A stretch of 64,000 bases of DNA, from assembly GCF_048984525.1 (NCBI RefSeq), contig NZ_JBMGJC010000003.1, positions 186,001 through 250,000 on the forward strand, written 5' to 3'. The notes under the pieces are model-generated. The model was not told the DNA's origin and did not search any database. It saw only the letters and a program-made list of their open reading frames with translations. Positions 1 through 8,327 of this stretch are shown here, piece after piece. The position numbers and the translations under genes were made by a program. How positions within the stretch are numbered: the first letter of the stretch is position 1; every line of letters starts with the position of its first letter. This stretch comes from Syntrophopropionicum propionicicum_A (lineage in GTDB: Bacteria > Bacillota > Desulfotomaculia > Desulfotomaculales > Pelotomaculaceae).

Positions 1-1
1 C

Positions 2-184
2 ATAACAATAACAGAAGAAGAGATAAAAGGGTTAAAAGCAAATCTGCTTTGGACAAATTCACCACCAGCGGGTACAACCAGGTTAACGGAATGGACCAGG
101 CAAAACGCTCATATGCTTGGTGTTAAATATGCAAATGAACTGGCAAGAAGAAAAGACAGGGAAAAACCATATGACAGGCTGTAA
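2..184 (+). CDS. C-terminal end of an unrecognised protein (partial)
   Basis: An open frame enters from the left edge and ends at a TAA at 182-184, giving the last 60 residues of a protein. The visible part is charged and contains ITEEEIKGLK near its start and LGVKYANELARRKD near its end, consistent with a helical C-terminus. I do not recognise the family. A hairpin about 80 bases after the stop may terminate the transcript, and lysA lies downstream on the same strand. Confidence 0.5.
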   Translation: MTITEEEIKGLKANLLWTNSPPAGTTRLTEWTRQNAHMLGVKYANELARRKDREKPYDRL

Positions 185-267
185 GATTCTTTACGCTTAC
201 AAATGATGTGAGAAAACAACTGTACATATGCGGATTAGGTTTAAAAAATTTTATCGAAAATATAAAG

Positions 268-300
268 CGGGCGAATTTGTTTTGCTTTCGCCCGTTAATT
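268..300 (+). terminator. Possible rho-independent terminator
   Basis: An 8-bp perfect stem (CGGGCGAA at 268-275 with TTCGCCCG at 287-294) has an 11-nt loop and is followed by TTAATT. The T tract is weak, so termination efficiency is uncertain. The rest of the 185-472 gap holds an AT-rich stretch before lysA and no gene that I can support. Confidence 0.45.
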
Positions 301-472
301 ATTGCAAGCCGATCTTTCCTGAAAAAGAGGGATTATTAGTTGATAAAGTATTATAATCCTTGAAAAGGGCGCGGGCTTATATTAAAATTTGTTGTAAGTT
401 ATTTTGAAATGTTTCAGAAAAAAGCAGGCTTAGAAGCTGTATTTTTTAATTTATTTTATACGGGAGGCAGAC

Positions 473-1726
473 ATGAACAAAGCATTACCTTTCTCTAAGG
501 CCGAAATTGAGCGGATAATAGAGAAATACCCCACCCCCTTTCACATTTATGACGAGAAGGCTATACGCGATAATGCCCGCAAGCTCCTGGCTGCCTTCGC
601 CTGGGCGCCCGGATTCAAAGAATTCTTTGCGGTGAAGGCCGCGCCAAACCCTTATTTAGTGAAGATCCTCCAAGAAGAAGGGTTTGGGGCGGACTGCAGC
701 TCACTGGCGGAGTTGGTCCTGGCTGAGAAAGCGGGGCTTACGGGAGAAAACATCATCTTTTCTTCCAATAACACCCCGGCCAATGAATATATCAAGGCCA
801 AAGAACTCGGAGCTATTATTAACCTTGACGATATAAGCCACATTGAGTACCTGGACCGATATGCAGGTATGCCGGAATTGATTTCTTTCCGTTACAACCC
901 GGGGCCCCTGCGCGGCGGCAACGCGATCATCGGCTTGCCCCAGGAGGCTAAATACGGGTTTACGCGCAAACAGCTCATTGAAGGGTATGGAATGGCAAAG
1001 GACATGGGGGCCAAGCGGTTCGGCCTGCATACTATGGTGGTCTCCAATGAGCTGGACCCTTACAGTTATATTGCCACAGCGGAAATGCTCTTCGATTTAG
1101 TAACAGAAATTTACCAGACCACCGGGATCAGGATGGAGTTTGTTAATTTTGGCGGGGGTATCGGCATTCCCTACCGGCCGGAGGAAAAGCGGGTGGACTT
1201 AAACCTCCTGTCCAGGGAAATTAAAAAGGCCTATGAAGAAAAAATAGTCAAACAGGGTTTGGCGCCGCTGCGTATTACCATGGAACTGGGCCGCATGATC
1301 ACCGGTCCTTTTGGCTTTTTAGTCAGCACCGTCCTGCACAAAAAGGAGATCTACAAAAACTACGTCGGCCTGGACGCCTGTATGGCCAACCTGATGCGTC
1401 CCGCCCTGTACGGCGCGTACCACCACATCACCGTGCTGGGGAAAGAGGACTGGCCCCTCGACCATGTATACGATGTAACCGGTTCGCTGTGCGAGAACAA
1501 CGACAAGTTTGCCATTGACCGCAACCTGCCGGAGATCGAGCCGGGGGATATCCTGGTTATCCATGACGCCGGCGCCCACGGCCACGCCATGGGGTTCAAC
1601 TATAACGGCAAGCTGAGGTCCGCCGAGCTTTTGCTGAGACCGGACGGGGAGGTCAAACTCATCCGCCGGGCCGAAACACTTGATGACTATTTTGCAACAG
1701 TGGACTTCTGCGGTTTTAATTTGTGA
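473..1726 (+). CDS. lysA: Diaminopimelate decarboxylase (PLP-dependent, fold type III)
   Basis: The 417-residue protein is a full-length fold-III PLP decarboxylase of the LysA/ornithine decarboxylase type. LysA removes CO2 from meso-diaminopimelate to give L-lysine in the cytoplasm. The FAVKAAPN segment near residue 54 carries the lysine expected to form the Schiff base, a glycine-rich phosphate-binding loop (FGGGIGIPY) lies near residue 227, and the SLCENND segment near residue 342 supplies the cysteine typical of the second active-site half. The ATG is preceded by GGGAGG at suitable spacing. The gene stands alone, 236 bases before mftA on the same strand. Substrate could be another amino acid in this family, so the specificity is inferred from overall similarity. 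Confidence 0.85.
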   Translation: MNKALPFSKAEIERIIEKYPTPFHIYDEKAIRDNARKLLAAFAWAPGFKEFFAVKAAPNPYLVKILQEEGFGADCSSLAELVLAEKAGLTGENIIFSSNNTPANEYIKAKELGAIINLDDISHIEYLDRYAGMPELISFRYNPGPLRGGNAIIGLPQEAKYGFTRKQLIEGYGMAKDMGAKRFGLHTMVVSNELDPYSYIATAEMLFDLVTEIYQTTGIRMEFVNFGGGIGIPYRPEEKRVDLNLLSREIKKAYEEKIVKQGLAPLRITMELGRMITGPFGFLVSTVLHKKEIYKNYVGLDACMANLMRPALYGAYHHITVLGKEDWPLDHVYDVTGSLCENNDKFAIDRNLPEIEPGDILVIHDAGAHGHAMGFNYNGKLRSAELLLRPDGEVKLIRRAETLDDYFATVDFCGFNL

Positions 1727-1841
1727 TAAATAGAAATTATAAACAGCTAGGGCCAGTTTATGAATGTCATAAAATGTCGCGATTTGTCGAATTAACAAGA
1801 GGATAATTGGATAATCTGAAGAAGAATTATATATTAAGATA

Positions 1842-1945
1842 CTGCCGGGGAAGGCAGCCTGAATAAGGCATGCAGATTAACGTGGCGGAAAAAGGCATAG
1901 CCCTTCCAAAGCTGATGCCGGGGGTATAACGTGAACAAACGCGCC
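1842..1945 (+). promoter_or_regulatory. Candidate structured RNA leader upstream of mftA
   Basis: The 236-base gap before mftA contains nested pairing. CTGCC 1842-1846 pairs with GGCAG 1853-1857 around a GGGGAA loop. GGCAT 1867-1871 pairs with ATGCC 1915-1919, with CAG 1873-1875 pairing CTG 1912-1914. Inside this, GGAA 1887-1890 pairs with TTCC 1904-1907 and GGC 1894-1896 with GCC 1900-1902. GGCG 1884-1887 could also pair with CGCC 1942-1945 just before the mftA ribosome binding site. TAACGTG occurs twice (1878-1884, 1927-1933). It matches no riboswitch class that I recognise. Pairing was found by eye only. Confidence 0.35.
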
Positions 1946-1962
1946 GAAAGGAGTAATCTAAG

Positions 1963-2067
1963 ATGGATGAGAAAGTCTTGGAAGAGCAAATAACTGAAGA
2001 TCCTCTTATTCTGGAGGATATCGTTATTGAGACAATGGCCATTGACGGGATATGTGGTGTCTACTAG
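1963..2067 (+). CDS. mftA: Mycofactocin precursor peptide MftA
   Basis: A 34-codon gene encodes an acidic leader and ends in IDGICGVY, which matches the conserved mycofactocin precursor C-terminus (IDGMCGVY in mycobacteria). In the known pathway MftB binds the leader, MftC decarboxylates and crosslinks the terminal Val-Tyr pair, and the dipeptide becomes the redox cofactor after cleavage, deamination and glycosylation. Both Val33 and Tyr34 are present. AAAGGAG at 1947-1952 gives a strong ribosome binding site for the ATG. mftB and mftC follow after one intervening SDR gene, which supports the call. It is too short for standard ORF finding. Confidence 0.93.
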   Translation: MDEKVLEEQITEDPLILEDIVIETMAIDGICGVY

Positions 2068-2080
2068 TGGCATGGCCTAA

Positions 2081-2122
2081 AACTCCGAACACCTTCAACC
2101 GTGATTTTGGAGTTCTTTTTTT
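2081..2122 (+). terminator. Terminator or attenuator between mftA and the rest of the cluster
   Basis: AACTCC (2081-2086) pairs with GGAGTT (2109-2114), followed by C and a run of T (2116-2122). The stem is short with a 22-nt loop. Its position right after the precursor gene would let mftA be transcribed at higher level than the enzymes, as is common for RiPP precursors. The remaining bases to 2284 show no gene. Confidence 0.5.
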
Positions 2123-2284
2123 AATTAATAATGCTTCACAACAGGCCCCATTTATCTAATCAGTCCCCATTCTTAAAACCCTTTAAGTGCCTCATTATTA
2201 AAGTTCCTTGTTTAATTTAATACTAACTTTTAATAGTTTCTTTGTGCGAGGCTTATATGCCGCTGCACCAGGGAGGTTTTGCCA

Positions 2285-3088
2285 TTGGGAAAGCTTGACG
2301 GGAAAGTGGTGTTTATAACCGGCGCCGCCAGAGGCCAGGGCCGCGCCACAGCGCTGGCCATGGCCAGGGAAGGAGCTGACATCGCCTGTTTCGATATCTG
2401 CAAAAATCTTACATACCCGAGCTATGAACTGGCCAGCAGGGAAGATATGGAACAAACCCTGGCTGAGCTTAAAGCCGTGGGAATTAGAGCCATGGCTCTG
2501 TACGGCGACGTCCGGCGCTTTGACGAGATAAAGAACGCGGTGGACGAGACGGCCAGCTCTCTGGGAAAGATTGATGTTATGGTCAATAATGCCGGTATTG
2601 CCGGGATAAGCGCGGCCCACGAGCTTAGGGAAGAGGAGTGGGACGCCATGCTGGATATCAACCTGAAAGGGGTCTGGCACGGCTGCAAGGCTGTGATTCC
2701 GCATATGATCAAAGGCCAGGGCGGAAAAATTATCAGCACCTCCTCCGTGAACGGTGTTAAAGGACTGCCTTACTCGGTCCATTACTCCTGCGCCAAGTGG
2801 GGGGTCGTCGGGCTGACCAAGACCCTGGCCCAGGAGCTGGCCCCTTATAATATACATGTCAACTGCATCAGCCCCGGCACCGTTGACACAAGTATCGTGG
2901 CCGGGCTGGCCAGGGAAGTCGGCCTGGAATATGAAGAGGCTGCCAGGCAGTTTTCTTCCGGGCACCTCATCTGCGGCCTTATCCCGCCTGAGGCCGTGGC
3001 CGCCGCTGCCCTGTGGCTGGCCTCGGACGACGCCCGCTATATTACCGGGCACAACCTGATGGTCGACGGCGGCTGGTCCTGCGCCTGA
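2285..3088 (+). CDS. Mycofactocin-coupled SDR family oxidoreductase
   Basis: A 267-residue short-chain dehydrogenase with the nucleotide-binding motif TGAARGQGR near the N-terminus, NNAG near residue 90, catalytic Ser in STSSVNG, and YSCAK supplying the Tyr-x3-Lys pair. After the second strand it carries the insertion (FDICKNLTYPS then ASREDMEQT) typical of mycofactocin-dependent SDRs, which keep NAD tightly bound and are reoxidised by mycofactocin rather than exchanging the cofactor. The likely substrate is an alcohol or carbonyl compound, unidentified. A TTG at 2285 lies 8 bases after GGGAGG (2271-2276); the TTG at 2279 is too close. It lies between mftA and mftB. Confidence 0.88.
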   Translation: MGKLDGKVVFITGAARGQGRATALAMAREGADIACFDICKNLTYPSYELASREDMEQTLAELKAVGIRAMALYGDVRRFDEIKNAVDETASSLGKIDVMVNNAGIAGISAAHELREEEWDAMLDINLKGVWHGCKAVIPHMIKGQGGKIISTSSVNGVKGLPYSVHYSCAKWGVVGLTKTLAQELAPYNIHVNCISPGTVDTSIVAGLAREVGLEYEEAARQFSSGHLICGLIPPEAVAAAALWLASDDARYITGHNLMVDGGWSCA

Positions 3089-3119
3089 TTAAATGCCATA
3101 TCGGGAGGGGAGCGCGTAC

Positions 3120-3446
3120 TTGGATCTGAACAGCCATTATGCCGTGCCGAGCGGAACCATGTTCCGCCGCGAAGATTTTGGCGGGATCGTGTACCAGCGT
3201 ACCGGTGACCGGCTTCACTTCATAAAGTCCCGCCTGGCCATGGAACTGCTTGAACTGGCCGGGACCGGGACGGTGCTTGAGATAGCGGCAAGGATATCAG
3301 CAGGAGCGCCCGCTGAGCAGGCGATGCGGGAACATATCCTGACCACCCTGCGCCGCCTGGAGGAGATGGGAATCGTCCATGAGCTGGAATATCAGGACGG
3401 AGCGGCTGAGAGCGCCCGTGTGCCTGACCTGGCAGATAACCGGTAG
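3120..3446 (+). CDS. mftB: Mycofactocin biosynthesis chaperone MftB
   Basis: A small (108-residue) PqqD-like protein. The core EDFGGIVYQRTGDRLHFIKS resembles the RiPP recognition element of MftB, which binds the MftA leader and presents the peptide to MftC. Helical ARISAG and TTLRRLEEMGIV segments follow. A TTG at 3120 lies about 8 bases after GGGAGGGG (3103-3110); an in-frame ATG at 3093 has no clear ribosome binding site and would add 9 residues. The 3-prime end overlaps mftC by 68 bases, which suggests coupled translation of the chaperone and its partner enzyme. Confidence 0.85.
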   Translation: MDLNSHYAVPSGTMFRREDFGGIVYQRTGDRLHFIKSRLAMELLELAGTGTVLEIAARISAGAPAEQAMREHILTTLRRLEEMGIVHELEYQDGAAESARVPDLADNR

Positions 3447-4395
3447 ATGTAACCTGGCCTGCGCCCACTGCCTGGCCGGCGGAGGCGGCAACAGGCTTGA
3501 TGAACTGCATATGGATGAAATCAAAGACTTCCTGGATGACCTGGCCAAAATGAAAGTATTTTATATAAACGCCGGTGGCGGGGAGCCTTTGCTTCACCCG
3601 CGCTTTTTTGAAATCACGGACTATGCCGCCGAAAAGGGCATATATGTCCAGTTCAGCACCAACGGCACCCTGATCGACAGTGCGCTGGCGGGAGAAATAG
3701 CCGCAAGAGGCCTGAGGGTCCAGGTCAGCCTGGACGGCTGGCAGCCCTCCGTAAACGACCCCATCCGGGGTGCGGGAACATTTAAAAAAGCGGTTGAAGC
3801 CCTGCGCTGCCTGAAAGAAAAGAACGTAACCACAGCGGTGAACTGTGTTGTGACCAGGGAGTCCGTGGCCGGGCTGGACAAAATGCTCATACTGGCCGCC
3901 TCATACGGCGCCGGCCTGCGGTTATCACGGCTGCGCCCGGCCGGCCGGGCCAGGGAGCGGTGGCGGGAGATGGCGCCGGACCAGGAACAGTACCGGCATC
4001 TGTACCGCTGGTTGGAAAAGCATCCGGAGGTAACCACCGGGGACTCGTTCTTTTTTCTCTCAGCCCTGGGAGACCCCTTGCCCGGCCTGGGCTTCTGCGG
4101 GGCGGGCAGGCTTACCTGCTCGGTAGACCCGCAGGGTTACGTGTATCCATGTCCTTTTACAAACGACCCTTCCCTGATTGCGGGAAATGTCCGGGAAACA
4201 CCATTGTCCCGGCTGTGGCGGGAGGCGGACTTGTTCAACCAGATACGGACAGACAGGCCCGAGGCCTGCCGGGATTGTTCCGGCTACGAAAAGTGCCTTG
4301 GCGGTTGCCGGGGCGCCTCTTTTTTGGCGTACGGCAGCTGGGACATGCCGGACCCCGAATGTGTGCGAGGAAAAGGGATGGTTAAAAACGACTAA
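3379..4395 (+). CDS. mftC: Mycofactocin radical SAM maturase MftC
   Basis: The 338-residue protein has the radical SAM motif CNLACAHC (Cys24, Cys28, Cys31) for the SAM-binding [4Fe-4S] cluster, then FYINAGGGEPLL, a typical GGE motif. A C-terminal SPASM domain has many cysteines (FCGAGRLTC, VYPCPF, CRDCSGYEKC, GGCRG) for auxiliary clusters. The N-terminal APVCLTWQIT is close to mycobacterial MftC. MftC oxidatively decarboxylates the C-terminal Tyr of MftA and forms a C-C bond to the neighbouring Val. The start lies inside mftB, and the ribosome binding site is weak, so translation is probably coupled. The end overlaps the next gene. Confidence 0.93.
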   Translation: MSWNIRTERLRAPVCLTWQITGRCNLACAHCLAGGGGNRLDELHMDEIKDFLDDLAKMKVFYINAGGGEPLLHPRFFEITDYAAEKGIYVQFSTNGTLIDSALAGEIAARGLRVQVSLDGWQPSVNDPIRGAGTFKKAVEALRCLKEKNVTTAVNCVVTRESVAGLDKMLILAASYGAGLRLSRLRPAGRARERWREMAPDQEQYRHLYRWLEKHPEVTTGDSFFFLSALGDPLPGLGFCGAGRLTCSVDPQGYVYPCPFTNDPSLIAGNVRETPLSRLWREADLFNQIRTDRPEACRDCSGYEKCLGGCRGASFLAYGSWDMPDPECVRGKGMVKND

Positions 4396-6328
4396 GTTAA
4401 GACTTTTAGATAAAATTAAGATTGGGCCTGCAGAGCTGCCGAACCGGATTGTTCTTGGATCTCACCCCACAAACTTTGCGGCCAAAAACCTGCTTTCGGA
4501 GCAGCACGCGGCTTATTACCGGGAGCGGGCTAAAGGCGGTGCGGGTATGATCGTGCTGGAGGAACTGCTGGTCCACCCATCCGACCTGCCCTATGAAAAA
4601 GCTCTCTTCGGTTATCTGAAAGAGATTGTCCCCGGCTGCCGCCGGGTAGCGGAGGAGGTCCACCGGTACGGTGCGGTGGCTGTAGCGCAGCTCAACCACA
4701 GCGGCCTGCAGTCGGACGGGTCAGCCGCCATGCGGGAGCTGTGGGCGCCCAGCGCCGTACCTGATGTAGTGGCGCGGGAAGTACCGAAATCAATGGAAGT
4801 AAGCGACATCCTGGAAGTGGTGGACGGCTTCGCCGCTGCGGCGGGCCATGCCGTGGAAGGCGGGCTCGACGGTGTTGAAATAAACGCAGCCCAATTTTCT
4901 TTGATCAGGCAGTTCATGTCGCCCCTGACCAACCACAGGGCAGACGATTACGGCGGCGTACTGACCAACCGGTTGAGGTTTTGTACACTTGTGCTGCAGT
5001 CGGTGCGGGAAGTTATCGGCGCAGACAAATTGCTGGGCCTCAGGCTGTGCGGCGAGGAGTTTGCGCCGTGGGGGGGCCTGACTCCTGATGACGCGGTGGA
5101 AATCGCCTGCATACTGGTAAAATTAAATGTCCTCGACTATATAACGGTCGCTGTGGGGAGCCTTTATACACCGCATCTGTCCGCGGCCACTCATTACAGC
5201 GAGCCCGGCCTGGCGCTGGCTGCCGCCGCCGCCGTTAAAAAAGCAGCAGGCCTGCCTGTATTCGCCGAGGGAAGGATACACCGGCCGGAGCTTGCGGCCA
5301 GGGTAGTCGACGAACAACTGGCGGATGGAGTATATATGGACCGGGCGCTGATCGCCGACCCTGATTTGCCCCGCAAAATCGCCGGCGGCGGGATTGGCCA
5401 GGTGATGGAGTGCCTTTCCTGCAACCAGGGCTGCCAGGTCCGCCACGGCATGGGCCGTCCCCTGTCATGCCTGCTCAACCCGCGGGCCGGGGTGGAGTCG
5501 GACCAGGATATGATGATCATCAAACCAGCCGGGGCGCCTAAAAAAGTCCTGGTGGTAGGCGCTGGTCCCGCCGGCCAGGAGGCCGCCAGGGTCGCGGCGG
5601 CGCGCGGGCACCAGGTCACTGTCTGGGAGGCGGGGCCCGCGCCGGGCGGCGCCATGGCGGCCAGCGCGTACATCGGTGAGGTCGCCAGGGTGATCAGCAC
5701 CTGGCAGAAGGAGCTGGCTGCATGCGGGGCGCGCCTTGTCACCGGCAAGCGGTGCCTGCCGGAGGATATTCTGGCCTGGGCGCCGGACGCCCTGGTCCTG
5801 GCCACGGGCGCTAAAACCGATAAACCTGCTTTCCCGGTTAAAGGCTGTGCTGCGGTATCAGCGCGGGAGGTAGTAACAGGATTTGAGCAGGCGGGAGAAA
5901 ACGTCCTTTTTTGGGATGAAACAGGGGACCAGCTGATGGGCCGGGCTGTGGAAAAATTGCTGGCCGCGGGTAAAAAGGTCTACCTGGTCACGCCCGATTT
6001 GTTCGCGGGGAGCAAAATGGCCGGCACTATGGAGCTTTCTTCCTGGAACCAGCGGTGCATGTCGGTTTTAAAAGGGATCTTTACTTCCTGCCAGGTTAAA
6101 GAAATAAACGGCGGGCGGGCTGTTATCGCCAACCGGTTCAGCGGTAAGACGACAGCCCTGATCGGTATAGACACACTGGTGTACAACTGCTGGCCCCAGC
6201 CCGAGGACAGCCTGTACCTGGCTTTGCGCGGCCGGCTTAAAGAGATTTACCAGGCGGGAGACTGCCTGGCGCCCAGGGGTATCGGGGCGGCGGTCAGAGA
6301 GGGATACCTGGTGGGAAAGAGGATCTAA
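4361..6328 (+). CDS. Mycofactocin-system FadH/OYE family oxidoreductase 1
   Basis: About 655 residues. The N-terminal half is an old-yellow-enzyme TIM barrel (FMN binding) as in 2,4-dienoyl-CoA reductase, with QLNHSGLQ and RQFMSPLTNHRADDYGG motifs. The linker CLSCNQGC plus a later Cys in PLSCLLNP is the usual [4Fe-4S] site. A C-terminal FAD domain starts with VLVVGAGPAGQEA. It probably reduces or oxidises an unsaturated carbonyl compound or the cofactor itself. The start is uncertain: GTG 4361 is the last good candidate before the domain begins but has a poor ribosome binding site; the frame stays open further upstream inside mftC. It has a tandem paralogue just downstream. Confidence 0.82.
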   Translation: MCEEKGWLKTTKLRLLDKIKIGPAELPNRIVLGSHPTNFAAKNLLSEQHAAYYRERAKGGAGMIVLEELLVHPSDLPYEKALFGYLKEIVPGCRRVAEEVHRYGAVAVAQLNHSGLQSDGSAAMRELWAPSAVPDVVAREVPKSMEVSDILEVVDGFAAAAGHAVEGGLDGVEINAAQFSLIRQFMSPLTNHRADDYGGVLTNRLRFCTLVLQSVREVIGADKLLGLRLCGEEFAPWGGLTPDDAVEIACILVKLNVLDYITVAVGSLYTPHLSAATHYSEPGLALAAAAAVKKAAGLPVFAEGRIHRPELAARVVDEQLADGVYMDRALIADPDLPRKIAGGGIGQVMECLSCNQGCQVRHGMGRPLSCLLNPRAGVESDQDMMIIKPAGAPKKVLVVGAGPAGQEAARVAAARGHQVTVWEAGPAPGGAMAASAYIGEVARVISTWQKELAACGARLVTGKRCLPEDILAWAPDALVLATGAKTDKPAFPVKGCAAVSAREVVTGFEQAGENVLFWDETGDQLMGRAVEKLLAAGKKVYLVTPDLFAGSKMAGTMELSSWNQRCMSVLKGIFTSCQVKEINGGRAVIANRFSGKTTALIGIDTLVYNCWPQPEDSLYLALRGRLKEIYQAGDCLAPRGIGAAVREGYLVGKRI

Positions 6329-6359
6329 AGACTATTTTTCATATAAGGAGTTACTTATC

Positions 6360-8315
6360 TTGCATGTAGATTATAAATTCCTTTTCTCCCCGGTGCACGT
6401 AGGCCCGGTAACGCTGCGCAACAGGATTGTTTTTCCGGCGCACCTGACCAATTTTGCGGCAGATAACCTGCCCACATCGCGGCACGCTCATTATTACGGA
6501 GAGAGGGCGCGGGGGGGAGCGGGCCTAATCATCACCGAGGAGCAGTCGGTGCACCCGACCGACTGGGCTTATGAAAAACTGATCCATGCTTTTGACCCGG
6601 CAGTCATTCCCGGATACCGGAAAATTACGGGCATGGTCCACCGCTATGGCGGGAAAATATTCGCGCAGCTCAACCACAACGGCCAGCAGGCCTCAGGCGC
6701 TTATTCCAGGCTGCCCGTGTGGGGGCCTTCCGCTGTCCCCGACCCTTTATTCAGGGAAGTACCCAAGGCGATGGAAAAGAACGACATTTATGAAGTCATC
6801 CGGGGCTACGGCCTGGTGGCCGAACATGCCAGGCGGGGCGGTTTTGACGGGTTCGAGGTCCAGGCCTCCCACAGCTCCCTGCTCAGGCAGTTCATGTCAC
6901 CGCTGACCAATAAACGCCAGGATGAATACGGTGGCAGCTTTGAAAACCGGATGCGTTTCCCGGTTGAGGTAATGAGGGCTTTGCGCCGGGCTGCCGGCAG
7001 GCACCTGGCCCTGGGCATCCGGCTCAGCGGGGATGAGCTTGTAGACGGCGGGCTGACTTTTGAGGACATGAAAAAAGCGGCCGCCTACCTCTGCGAATTG
7101 AAACTGGTTGACTTTATCAACACCAGTATCGCGAACTTCCACAACCTGTACCTGGTCATGGGGTCGATGAGCCTGCCCCCGGGCTACAGTACTTATATTT
7201 CAGCGGGATTGAAAGAAGTTTCAGATGTGCCCGTCTTTGCATCCGGCCGTATTAATTCGCCGGCTCAGGCGGAGCGGGTCCTGGCCCAGGGCCAGGCAGA
7301 CCTTGTCTGCATTGCCAGGGGGCAGATCTGTGACCCGGAGTTTGCCGGCAAAGCGCTGGAGGGCCGGCCGGAAGAAATCCGGCACTGTATCGCCTGCAAC
7401 CAGTGCTGCGCCGCCAGAACAGGCCTGAACAGAGACCTGGGCTGCCTGCAGAACCCCGCTTCCGGCAGGGAGGAGAATTTTGGCCGCAACAACATAACCA
7501 GGCCGGCCAGGCTAAAAAAAGTGATGGTGATCGGGGGCGGGCCAGCCGGGCTGGAGGCCGCCAAGGAAGCTTCCCGCCGGGGCCACGAGGTTACATTGTA
7601 CGAACGGGAGAGTTCCCTCGGCGGGCAGGTTAACCTGCTGGCCAGGCTGCCCAACCGGGAGGAGTTTTCCGATGTGGTCCGCAACCAGACCATAGAGATG
7701 GAAAATTTCCCGGTGAAAATATTACTCGATACAGAAGTGACACTTGAACTGGTGGAAAGGGAGAAGCCCGACGCAGTGGTTGTAGCCGCTGGTTCACAAG
7801 CCGGCCCCTGTTACCTGCCGGGCGCTGGTTTGCCCCACGTGCTTACCTTTTACCAGGTTTTGGCGGGCCATGAAATACAGGGAGACAGGGTGCTGGTAGT
7901 CGACGACACCGGTTTTCACCAGGGCGCCGGAACTGCCGAATACCTGAGCGTTCTGGGTAAAAAAGTGACGCTGCTGACCCCGGGGCTCTACCCGGGGCAG
8001 GACCTGATGCCTACCATGGACCTCCCTTTATGGTACAGGAGAGCCCTGGACCAGGGCATTGAGGTGGTTACCAGCAGTATTGTCAAATCGATAGAGCAAA
8101 ATTCCGTTACCGTGTTTAACCACTACACCGGCCAGGAGGCTGTCCTGGCCGGCATAACCGCTGTCGTCCTGGTGGGGCAGCCCAGGCCGAGAGAAGAGAT
8201 ATACCACCAGATTAAAGATAAGGTCCCTGAAATATACCGCGTCGGTGACTGCCTGGCCCCCCGCAGGGTGGAACACGCCATCTATGACGGGTTCAAAGTC
8301 GGGCGGAGCATATAG
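6360..8315 (+). CDS. Mycofactocin-system FadH/OYE family oxidoreductase 2
   Basis: A 651-residue paralogue of the preceding gene with the same layout: an FMN TIM barrel (QLNHNGQQ, RQFMSPLTNKRQDEYGG), an Fe-S linker (CIACNQCC with a later Cys in LGCLQNP) and an FAD domain (VMVIGGGPAGLEA). The TTG start is supported by AAGGAG at 6345-6350, 9 bases upstream. The two paralogues resemble each other along their whole length but differ clearly, so they are probably not interchangeable and may form a heteromer or act on successive steps. Families of this kind are known to co-occur with mycofactocin genes. The ETF alpha gene follows after 12 bases. Confidence 0.85.
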   Translation: MHVDYKFLFSPVHVGPVTLRNRIVFPAHLTNFAADNLPTSRHAHYYGERARGGAGLIITEEQSVHPTDWAYEKLIHAFDPAVIPGYRKITGMVHRYGGKIFAQLNHNGQQASGAYSRLPVWGPSAVPDPLFREVPKAMEKNDIYEVIRGYGLVAEHARRGGFDGFEVQASHSSLLRQFMSPLTNKRQDEYGGSFENRMRFPVEVMRALRRAAGRHLALGIRLSGDELVDGGLTFEDMKKAAAYLCELKLVDFINTSIANFHNLYLVMGSMSLPPGYSTYISAGLKEVSDVPVFASGRINSPAQAERVLAQGQADLVCIARGQICDPEFAGKALEGRPEEIRHCIACNQCCAARTGLNRDLGCLQNPASGREENFGRNNITRPARLKKVMVIGGGPAGLEAAKEASRRGHEVTLYERESSLGGQVNLLARLPNREEFSDVVRNQTIEMENFPVKILLDTEVTLELVEREKPDAVVVAAGSQAGPCYLPGAGLPHVLTFYQVLAGHEIQGDRVLVVDDTGFHQGAGTAEYLSVLGKKVTLLTPGLYPGQDLMPTMDLPLWYRRALDQGIEVVTSSIVKSIEQNSVTVFNHYTGQEAVLAGITAVVLVGQPRPREEIYHQIKDKVPEIYRVGDCLAPRRVEHAIYDGFKVGRSI

Positions 8316-8327
8316 GGGGGCTGGCTT

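Noticed and set aside
1801..1962. Known riboswitch (cyclic di-GMP, cobalamin, TPP) or hammerhead ribozyme before mftA
   Set aside because: A CTGATG and a GAAAG string are present, but the conserved cores and stem arrangement of these classes are not.
2198..3052. 284-codon frame on the minus strand over the SDR gene
   Set aside because: It mirrors the SDR, which has all catalytic motifs; the minus-strand frame has no recognisable domain.
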